Assembly (NCBI GenBank): GCA_045541135.1
Contig: JAZQIO010000092.1
Span: forward strand, 1 to 20,591
DNA length: 20,591 nt
Origin: CAZNKU01 sp045541135
GTDB lineage: Bacteria > Bacillota > Clostridia > Monoglobales > Firm-18
Direction of reading: 5' to 3'
Both the position numbers and the translations under genes were made by a program. Shown one piece after another: positions 15,638 to 20,591 of this stretch (within the stretch, counting starts at the first letter, position 1; each line of letters starts with the position of its first letter). Below the pieces are notes generated by a model. The model was not told the origin of the DNA, did not search any database, and saw only the letters and a program-made list of their open reading frames with translations.

Positions 15638-15751
15638 TGTCATCCTGAGCGAAAGAAGTGAGACGAAGGATCTAAAATAAAGTCAGTTGCAGTATACAAT
15701 ATATTATTCTGATATGAGTTTTAGAGATTCTTCACTGCGTTCAGAATGACA
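15638..15751. mobile_element. MITE-like inverted-repeat element between sigF and spoVAC
   Basis: 114 bp whose ends are imperfect inverted repeats: TGTCATCCTGAGCG at the left and CGTTCAGAATGACA at the right. An inner pair, GAAGGATCT and AGATTCTTC, extends the fold. The centre is AT-rich and non-coding. A related left arm occurs at 19789-19825. Such 'TGTCATCCTGAGCG...GAAGGATCT' units are common intergenic repeats in Clostridia. No transposase is encoded, so it is a non-autonomous element or a relic. Confidence 0.65.
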
Positions 15752-15772
15752 AAACAAAAAGGATGAAAAATT

Positions 15773-16213
15773 ATGAAAAAAGATTACACTCCCCGGGAAT
15801 ACAATAAATACGTTTCAAAGATGTCGCCAAAGTCGCGTATAGTACGTGACACTTTTGTGGCATTTGTTACGGGAGGGCTTATATGCACCTTTGCACAGGT
15901 AATATATAATATAATGTTAAAATACGGTATTACGGAAGATGTCGTAAAAAAGTCCATACCTGTAATAATGATATTTATCGGTGCATTCTTAACGGGTATT
16001 AACGTGTACAGTAAATTAGGGAGGTTCTGCGGAGCAGGTACCATAGTTCCCATAACCGGCTTTGCCAATTCCATAGTATCCTCCGCTATGGAGTTTAAAA
16101 GTGAAGGCTTTGTTACAGGACTTGCCGTAAAGATGTTTTCCGTAGCGGGGCCCGTAATAGTTTACGGTACGGTTGTATCCGTTGCCGTGGGCATTGTATA
16201 TTATATAATGTAA
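15773..16213 (+). CDS. spoVAC: Stage V sporulation protein AC
   Basis: 146 aa, normal for SpoVAC, a membrane protein of the forespore inner membrane that forms a channel for dipicolinic acid (uptake in sporulation, release in germination). After a basic N-terminus (MKKDYTPREYNKYVSKMSP) come hydrophobic spans at about 24-49, 62-78, and several in the second half. The family block CGAGTIVPITGFANSIVSSA and later KMFSVAGPVIVYGTV are clear. SpoVAE is a related but shorter protein; the long N-terminus favours SpoVAC. The ATG has AAGGAT upstream. Neither spoVAD nor spoVAE follows: the next gene is an S-layer gene after 366 bp. Expected regulator is sigma-G, but I cannot point to a convincing promoter. 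Confidence 0.92.
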   Translation: MKKDYTPREYNKYVSKMSPKSRIVRDTFVAFVTGGLICTFAQVIYNIMLKYGITEDVVKKSIPVIMIFIGAFLTGINVYSKLGRFCGAGTIVPITGFANSIVSSAMEFKSEGFVTGLAVKMFSVAGPVIVYGTVVSVAVGIVYYIM

Positions 16214-16221
16214 GTAACAGG

Positions 16222-16285
16222 GAATAATGAATAGTTGTTGTGGAAATCCGCTTCGGCGGATTTCTTCTGTAATTATTCATTATTA
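16222..16285. repeat. Inverted-repeat element with UUCG-capped hairpin, probable spoVAC terminator
   Basis: The outer arms AATAATGAATA and TATTCATTATT pair at a distance. The core is AAATCCGC (16244-16251), loop TTCG, GCGGATTT (16256-16263), followed by CTTCTG. The core can serve as terminator for spoVAC; the outer AT-rich arms resemble widespread intergenic repeats of the kind seen in Clostridia. Confidence 0.55.
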
Positions 16286-16300
16286 ATTTTCAAAAAAAGC

Positions 16301-16329
16301 TTGACATTTTAATTTTTTTCTATTATAAT
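16301..16329 (+). promoter_or_regulatory. Upstream perfect-consensus sigma-A promoter (P1) of the major S-layer gene
   Basis: TTGACA (16301-16306), 17 bp, TATAAT (16324-16329). It is 250 bp upstream of the start codon. Confidence 0.85.
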
Positions 16330-16384
16330 ATGCAAGTGCCTATGCGGGCAAAAGTAGAAAATGACAGGTTTTAACCCTTGTTTT

Positions 16385-16450
16385 TTACCGAAATGTTACA
16401 TAAAGTGCAGTAATGTTACTGAAAAATTACAAGTTTTACAGTTATATTAC
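16385..16450 (+). promoter_or_regulatory. Helically phased TTAC motifs upstream of P2
   Basis: TTAC begins at 16385, 16396, 16416, 16427, 16436 and 16447: steps of 11, 20, 11, 9 and 11 bp, near whole helical turns. Two lie in AATGTTAC (20 bp apart) and two in ATTACAA (20 bp apart). The series ends just before the -35 of P2. Six same-face sites suggest an activator array; chance in AT-rich DNA cannot be excluded. Confidence 0.4.
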
Positions 16451-16455
16451 AACCC

Positions 16456-16484
16456 TTGACTACTCGGAAATTAAGTGTTATAAT
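16456..16484 (+). promoter_or_regulatory. Downstream sigma-A promoter (P2) of the major S-layer gene
   Basis: TTGACT (16456-16461), 17 bp, TATAAT (16479-16484). The predicted start gives an mRNA leader of about 90 bases. Confidence 0.85.
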
Positions 16485-16513
16485 TTAGTCATCATCAGAA
16501 GAAATTCTGGTTT

Positions 16514-16544
16514 GCCGCCCGTTGGGTGGCTCTCTTAAAAGAGA
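16514..16544 (+). promoter_or_regulatory. Two abutting leader hairpins
   Basis: GCCGCCC, loop GTT, GGGTGGC (16514-16530) directly adjoins TCTCTT AA AAGAGA (16531-16544). Both are near the 5' end of the predicted P2 transcript and are followed by an A-rich stretch and AAGGAGG. The layout suits an mRNA-stabilising leader; no U-tract follows, so termination is unlikely. Confidence 0.5.
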
Positions 16545-16579
16545 AAAAAATAAAAAAATTTTATAAGGAGGATTTTCAC

Positions 16580-19495
16580 ATGAAAAATCTAAACAAGGTT
16601 TTGGCTATGCTAGTAGTATTCATGATGATGCTATCAACAGTAGCATTTGCTTCATCTTTCTCAGATGTTGCTGACGAATCAAGCTACAGCACAGCAATCG
16701 AAGTTGGTGTTGATCTTGGCCTTTTCAAAGGTTATGAAGACGGCACATTCGCTCCAGAAGGCGAAATCACAAGAGCTGAATTTGCAGCTATCGTAGTAAG
16801 ACTTCTAGGCCAGGAAGCTCAGGCTGAAGGCGCTAAAGCTGCTACACAGTTCGTTGACGTTCCTGCTGAACATTGGGCAGCTGGTTACATCAACATCGCA
16901 GTACAGGCTGGCGTTATCAACGGCTACGGCAATGGTAACTTTGGTCCTGAAGATCTAGTAGAATACCAGGATGCTATCACAATGATGGTTAGAGCTCTTG
17001 GTTACGAACCTGCTATCGGTTCAGCTGGTTACCCAACAGGTTACCTTACAAAAGCTGGCGAATTGGGTCTAACATCAGGCGTTAACGGTTCAAACGGCGT
17101 TGCTGCTAACAGAGGCGCTGTTGCTCAGATCGCTTTCAACGCACTTGATGTTCCGATTATGACTCAGTCAGGTTACGGTACATTCACACAGTACGTTATC
17201 AACGACGGTTACTCATCAACAATGGGTACAACAAACGTTAAGAAGACACTTCTTTCTGAAAACCACAACACAGTTAAACTTCAGGGTATTGTAGAATCAG
17301 CTTCTGTAGCTACATCTACAAGCAAAAATGCTGAAGAATATGTAAACATTAAGATCACAGATGGTCTACGTAACAAATTTGGTATTGGTTTTGACGCTGA
17401 AGGCGACTTGTTGGCTACTGCTCAGAAGTACTATGTTGGTGATTCTGATGCTGCTGATTACGTTGGTAAGAAGGTTGTTGTATTCGTTGAATATGACGAA
17501 TTCGAAGCCGAGAGAACTGTAAAGGCTCTTTATGAAGCTAAGACAGATTCTTTGGTAATCGATTTGGCTGATGTTTCTGACATCACAGCTAACTACAATG
17601 ATGATGAAGAACTTGAAGGCTTTACAGTTAAGTACTATATTTCTGAAAGCAAGACAACTACAGTAACATTGTCTGCTGCAACAGATTTCTATTACAACGG
17701 CGTTAAAGATGCTGCAAACGCAAAAGACTGGGAAGATGCTGAGGATGTTGCAGAATTGAAGAAGATGAGTGGTAAAATCGAACTTGATCTTCTTAAGGAT
17801 TCAAACGACGGCGACTACGACACAGCTTTTGTATCAGCTAACTACATTTTTGTAGTTGACGAAGTTAAGGCTTCAACAAGCAGAGTAACCTCTAAGCTTG
17901 AAGATGCTGAACTTACAAGAATCAACTTTGGTGAAGATGATGAAACAATTGAAGCTAAATTAGTAGATGCTAACGGTGCTGCTATGGATTGGACATCACT
18001 TGAAGAATATGATGTACTTTCTGTTAAGTGGACAAAGACAGCTACAAAGAACTTGTACGAAGCTAAAATTATCAGCAACACAGTTGAAGGTACAGTTACT
18101 GGTCTTTCCGGTACAAAGGGCGAAGACGACAGATATGTTGAAATCGACGGTACAGAATACAAAGTTCTTGCAGTTGCTGAAGACGATGTAATTAAGCTTG
18201 GTGACGCTGGTACATATTACCTTGATGAAAATGATAACGTTGTTTACCACAACGCTACAGTTTCTAAGAACAACAATTATGCTATCGTTATCGGTTTCGA
18301 ACCTGCTACATCTATGGATTCTGCAAAGGTTAAGGTTCTTACAAAAGAAAACGGTATCGTAACTGTTGAAGTTGCTACAAAGATTACTGTTTCTTTCGAA
18401 GGCGAAAAAGCTAACAACGTTTCTGTAAAAGATTTTGCAACAAGTCTTGCAGAAAAGGATGCTGCAATGGCTAAAGCATTGAAAGATGCTGGTTTCAATT
18501 CACTAGACGATATCTTTGGTGAAGTTGTTACATACAAGCTAAACGCTAGCGGTCAGGTTTCTTCTGTTGAAATCGCTTCAACAACAACAACTGACGATTA
18601 CGATTATCTTGTATTGAACAAAGCAGATGCTGACCTAAGCAAATATGATGAAGATGATGCTTCATTCTTTGTTGATGGTTTGGGTACATGCAACCTAACA
18701 GACAACACAGTTGTATTCTATGTTCCTGACCTATTTGAAACAAATGATGAAGGAGAACCTGCTTACGACGAAGATGATTTCGAAGTAGTTGCACTTTCTA
18801 ACCTTGTTGAAGATCAGGAATTCACAAACGTTGCTATCTACGATATAGATGATGATGACAACATCGGTGTAATGGCTATTTGGGGTGCTAAGAGTGCTAA
18901 TGCTATCAAGTCTTCTGATGAAAATGCTGTATTCGTAACTAAGGTTCAGGAAACACAGGACGAAGACGGTTATGATGTAACACGTGTAGTTGGTTACAGA
19001 GGTCTTTCTGAAGTTACATTTACAACAGAAGTTGACGTTGCAGATTCTATCATTGGTACATTGGTAATTCCTACATACTATGCAAATGGTGATGTTAAAG
19101 AATTTACTCCTGTAACAGATTACTCTGCTGAAGATAAGGATGAAGATCAGAATGGTTACAAGTTTGACGTTGATGATGGTGTATATCAGAACATTGGCGA
19201 TGATGAAAAGGATACACCTACAACAGGTAAGAAGTTGTATACCGCTGATTACGAATCTATGAAGATTTCTGGTGCTAACATCTATGTTTACGATGCAACA
19301 TCAAGTGCTCGTACTAAGTACACAGTTGGTGCTGACGCTGCATACTTTGACTATGATTCAGATCCAGAATATGGCTTGTTCGTAGACGATGACAACACTC
19401 ATGTTAAGTTCTATGCTTATGTTTACGAATTTGAAGGCGATGTTGTTGACGTAGTTTACTACATCTATGACAGAGACGATTACGAAGGTAAATAA
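16580..19495 (+). CDS. Probable major S-layer protein with SLH domains, 971 aa
   Basis: Secreted surface protein. The signal peptide ends in VAFAS (about 25). Three SLH modules follow at about 26-76 (GYEDGTFAPEGEITRAEFAA), 90-142 (FVDVPAEHWAAGYI...ALGYEP) and a degenerate one at 150-190. They would anchor it to a cell-wall polymer. The other about 780 residues are beta-rich and very acidic (runs such as DIDDDDN and DEDDASFF), as in calcium-dependent S-layer proteins. Codon use differs from the sporulation genes: GCT, GTT, GGT, AAC, TAC, TTC and ATC dominate in the first part, a mark of high expression. The ATG at 16580 has a perfect AAGGAGG (16565-16571); a frame extension to 16526 would read through the leader hairpin and was rejected. 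Tandem promoters, the leader and a strong terminator agree with an abundant product. Paralogue of the protein at 2317-4953. Confidence 0.93.
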   Translation: MKNLNKVLAMLVVFMMMLSTVAFASSFSDVADESSYSTAIEVGVDLGLFKGYEDGTFAPEGEITRAEFAAIVVRLLGQEAQAEGAKAATQFVDVPAEHWAAGYINIAVQAGVINGYGNGNFGPEDLVEYQDAITMMVRALGYEPAIGSAGYPTGYLTKAGELGLTSGVNGSNGVAANRGAVAQIAFNALDVPIMTQSGYGTFTQYVINDGYSSTMGTTNVKKTLLSENHNTVKLQGIVESASVATSTSKNAEEYVNIKITDGLRNKFGIGFDAEGDLLATAQKYYVGDSDAADYVGKKVVVFVEYDEFEAERTVKALYEAKTDSLVIDLADVSDITANYNDDEELEGFTVKYYISESKTTTVTLSAATDFYYNGVKDAANAKDWEDAEDVAELKKMSGKIELDLLKDSNDGDYDTAFVSANYIFVVDEVKASTSRVTSKLEDAELTRINFGEDDETIEAKLVDANGAAMDWTSLEEYDVLSVKWTKTATKNLYEAKIISNTVEGTVTGLSGTKGEDDRYVEIDGTEYKVLAVAEDDVIKLGDAGTYYLDENDNVVYHNATVSKNNNYAIVIGFEPATSMDSAKVKVLTKENGIVTVEVATKITVSFEGEKANNVSVKDFATSLAEKDAAMAKALKDAGFNSLDDIFGEVVTYKLNASGQVSSVEIASTTTTDDYDYLVLNKADADLSKYDEDDASFFVDGLGTCNLTDNTVVFYVPDLFETNDEGEPAYDEDDFEVVALSNLVEDQEFTNVAIYDIDDDDNIGVMAIWGAKSANAIKSSDENAVFVTKVQETQDEDGYDVTRVVGYRGLSEVTFTTEVDVADSIIGTLVIPTYYANGDVKEFTPVTDYSAEDKDEDQNGYKFDVDDGVYQNIGDDEKDTPTTGKKLYTADYESMKISGANIYVYDATSSARTKYTVGADAAYFDYDSDPEYGLFVDDDNTHVKFYAYVYEFEGDVVDVVYYIYDRDDYEGK

Positions 19496-19530
19496 GAATT
19501 GTTTAGATTTTCTAAACCTTTATAAAATTC

Positions 19531-19562
19531 AACCTCCGGGTTTTACCCGGGGGTTGTTTTTT
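19531..19562 (+). terminator. Strong rho-independent terminator of the S-layer gene
   Basis: AACCTCCGGGT (19531-19541) pairs with ACCCGGGGGTT (19545-19555) as an 11-bp stem with one T-G pair, followed by GTTTTTTG. A weaker GTTTAG/CTAAAC hairpin precedes it. Confidence 0.9.
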
Positions 19563-19618
19563 GTTTAAAATAGGTAAGACAAAAATGCTTTGTTCTTCTT
19601 TATGTAAAGAAATGAATT

Positions 19619-19682
19619 GTAGGGGGCGATGCCTTCATCGACTCGGTTACGGACAGATGCTCATATCTGTCTTTACATATCC
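19619..19682. repeat. Intergenic repeat-like segment
   Basis: A GC-richer block within AT-rich DNA, beginning GTAGGGGGCGATGCC, with CGATG/CATCG and ACAGAT/ATCTGT small inverted repeats. It resembles dispersed intergenic repeats of Firmicutes ('GTAGGGGCGA...'). No second copy occurs in this window. Confidence 0.35.
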
Positions 19683-19695
19683 ATAATAATGGTCG

Positions 19696-19738
19696 AAATA
19701 CTTTGTGTTTCCTTATTAAAAAGAAATGCGAAGTATTT
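19696..19738. repeat. Imperfect 16-bp inverted repeat
   Basis: AAATACTTTGTGTTTC and GAAATGCGAAGTATTT pair at 13 of 16 positions around an 11-base AT-rich loop. Possibly a relic element end or a late hairpin. Confidence 0.4.
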
Positions 19739-19788
19739 TATCCTTAATTATCAATTTTCCATTCTCAATTTTCAATTTTAAAACACCC

Positions 19789-19825
19789 TGTCATCCTGAG
19801 CGGGCAAGGCGAGACGAAGGATCTC
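19789..19825. repeat. Second, single-arm copy of the TGTCATCCTGAGCG repeat
   Basis: TGTCATCCTGAGCG, eight variable bases, then GAGACGAAGGATCT. This matches the left arm of the element at 15638-15751 at both conserved blocks with the same spacing. No right arm is seen. Confidence 0.65.
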
Positions 19826-20058
19826 GTTTTTTATATATAACTTAAAATTGATACATGGCGTAGAGTGAAATAATATTCATAATTTGTGTTAAATGATTAT
19901 AATTTGTGTTATTTGTTTTCCTTTGAACAATCAAAAAAACCAATTTGTAAATATTGCAAATTTTCCCATAATACCAACAAAATATTGTGTTTGTAAAGCG
20001 AAAATCAAAATGTGTAAAAATGCACAAAAATAATTTTTGATTTTTGTATAAATTATTA
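19826..20058. other. AT-rich intergenic DNA with a 20-bp-spaced direct repeat
   Basis: No convincing gene: a 61-codon minus-strand frame here lacks support. ATAATTTGTGTTA occurs twice, at 19879-19891 and 19899-19911, exactly 20 bp apart. The rest is AT-rich without recognisable signals. Confidence 0.4.
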
Positions 20059-20087
20059 TTTACAAGTTCAATAAATTGTATTATAAT
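20059..20087 (+). promoter_or_regulatory. Sigma-A promoter upstream of the last SLH gene
   Basis: TTTACA (20059-20064), 17 bp, TATAAT (20082-20087). If it serves the gene at 20361 the leader is about 265 bases. It may instead make a small RNA. Confidence 0.7.
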
Positions 20088-20090
20088 TAG

Positions 20091-20105
20091 TATACATAAT
20101 GTATA
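20091..20105. promoter_or_regulatory. Palindrome at the predicted transcription start, candidate operator
   Basis: TATACATAATGTATA is a 7-bp perfect inverted repeat around one base, four bases after the -10 box of the promoter at 20059-20087, where a repressor would block initiation. Confidence 0.45.
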
Positions 20106-20242
20106 GTTGTGTCTTTTGTCGACTTTTTATATGAACGGTATAAAGTTTGAATACTGCAAAGATAGAGCATTTTAAAAGTTATAGTTTGAAAACATAACAA
20201 TTGTAATTTTAAAATCTGAAATTCTCATCCTTTATTTACAAA

Positions 20243-20284
20243 TGTCCGATATTATAAAAAAGTTGTCCGATGTTGTAAAAAAAG
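20243..20284 (+). promoter_or_regulatory. Two 21-bp direct repeats upstream of the proximal promoter
   Basis: TGTCCGAT(A/G)TT(A/G)TAAAAAA occurs at 20243 and again at 20264, exactly 21 bp (two helical turns) apart, ending about 15 bp before the candidate -35 at 20299. This is the geometry of an activator with two monomers on one DNA face. The regulator is unknown. Confidence 0.5.
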
Positions 20285-20298
20285 TGACAGAGGGCATA

Positions 20299-20327
20299 TT
20301 TACAAAGTATATTTTTTGAATTACACT
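20299..20327 (+). promoter_or_regulatory. Candidate proximal promoter of the last SLH gene
   Basis: TTTACA (20299-20304), 17 bp, TACACT (20322-20327). The -10 is weak (4 of 6), which would fit a promoter needing the activator suggested by the adjacent direct repeats. Confidence 0.5.
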
Positions 20328-20360
20328 AAATATAAGAGAAACGAAAGAGGGGGAGTAAAT

Positions 20361-20591
20361 ATGAAAAATTTACACAAAATCCTGTCAGCATTTATATGCG
20401 TGGTAATGCTTATGACAATGTGCTTTACCGGCGTAGTATCTGCTGATAATGATATCATGTTTGACTTAAAGTCACTTGGTATCGTAGGCGGCTTCGGTTT
20501 TGAAGACCACCTTGATTCAAATATTACCCGTGCAGAATTTGCACAGCTTGTGGTAAATATGATGAATCACAAGGATATTGCACTTACTATG
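20361..20591 (+). CDS. SLH-domain secreted protein, 5' part only
   Basis: 77 codons run to the window edge without a stop. The start ATG has a GAGGGGGAG ribosome binding site. Residues 1-28 form a signal peptide (MKNLHKILSAFICVVMLMTM, ending VSA). The mature start has an SLH module: IMFDLKSLGIVGGFGFEDHL, then SNITRAEFAQLVVNMMN, which contains the SLH hallmark I-T-R-A-E-F. It would be anchored to the cell wall; the rest of the protein, and thus its role, lies outside the window. Confidence 0.85.
   Translation, partial: MKNLHKILSAFICVVMLMTMCFTGVVSADNDIMFDLKSLGIVGGFGFEDHLDSNITRAEFAQLVVNMMNHKDIALTM

Noticed and set aside
15773..16213. SpoVAE or SpoVAEB instead of SpoVAC
   Set aside because: The proteins are related, but the 146-aa length and the long basic N-terminus fit SpoVAC, as does the position after sigF.
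16526..16579. N-terminal extension of the major S-layer gene
   Set aside because: It would begin inside the leader hairpin and put 18 charged residues before a normal signal peptide; the perfect AAGGAGG supports 16580.
19842..20027. 61-codon minus-strand frame in the AT-rich gap
   Set aside because: No ribosome binding site, unusual composition (many Cys, Phe and Asn), and it crosses direct repeats; likely chance.
20243..20284. CRISPR-like repeat
   Set aside because: Only two adjacent copies with no spacers and no cas genes; better explained as operator sites.

Overview
The window comes from a low-GC, endospore-forming member of the Clostridia (Bacillota) that has an S-layer. Three lines of evidence support this. 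There is a set of sporulation genes (yqfC, yqfD, spoVV/ylbJ, spoIIAA, spoIIAB, sigF, spoVAC). There is the Firmicutes-type phoH-ybeY-era-yqzL-recO housekeeping cluster. There are three genes with S-layer homology (SLH) domains plus the start of a fourth. Shine-Dalgarno sites are strong (AGGAGG type) and several starts are TTG or GTG. I cannot name the genus from the sequence alone.

Layout. (1) 1-2230: a secreted protein running off the left edge (- strand), divergent from an AraC-family regulator (+). (2) 2317-6998: two divergent SLH surface-protein genes, an 878-aa S-layer-type protein (-) and a 605-aa protein with five tandem beta-rich repeats (+), around a 227-bp control region with palindromes. 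(3) 7064-8013: a 37-aa membrane peptide with a perfect sigma-A promoter and its own terminator, then a small secreted or lipoprotein gene. (4) 8091-8248: a GC-rich, hairpin-rich non-coding segment ending in a strong rho-independent terminator, a candidate small RNA. (5) 8247-12889 (-): the tightly packed operon yqfC-yqfD-phoH-ybeY-era-yqzL-recO, without the dgkA and cdd genes often found between ybeY and era. (6) 12964-16213 (+): spoVV, then spoIIAA-spoIIAB-sigF, then an isolated spoVAC separated from sigF by a MITE-like inverted-repeat element. (7) 16214-19562: a control region with two perfect-spacing sigma-A promoters, helically phased TTAC motifs and stacked leader hairpins, driving a 971-aa acidic SLH protein with highly-expressed-type codon use, the likely major S-layer protein. 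(8) 19563-20591: 800 bp of AT-rich repeats and regulatory sequence, then the 5' end of another SLH gene.

How it fits together. The sporulation genes span the sigma-F switch (SpoIIAA/SpoIIAB/sigma-F), mother-cell functions (YqfC, YqfD, SpoVV) and dipicolinic-acid transport (SpoVV and SpoVAC). The minus-strand cluster handles ribosome/rRNA maturation (PhoH, YbeY, Era) and recombination repair (RecO). The SLH genes at either side build the cell surface; the 878-aa and 971-aa proteins are clear paralogues. No transposase, phage, CRISPR, tRNA or rRNA gene was seen. The most interesting unexplained items are the structured RNA candidate, the 37-aa peptide, and the regulatory architecture in front of the SLH genes.
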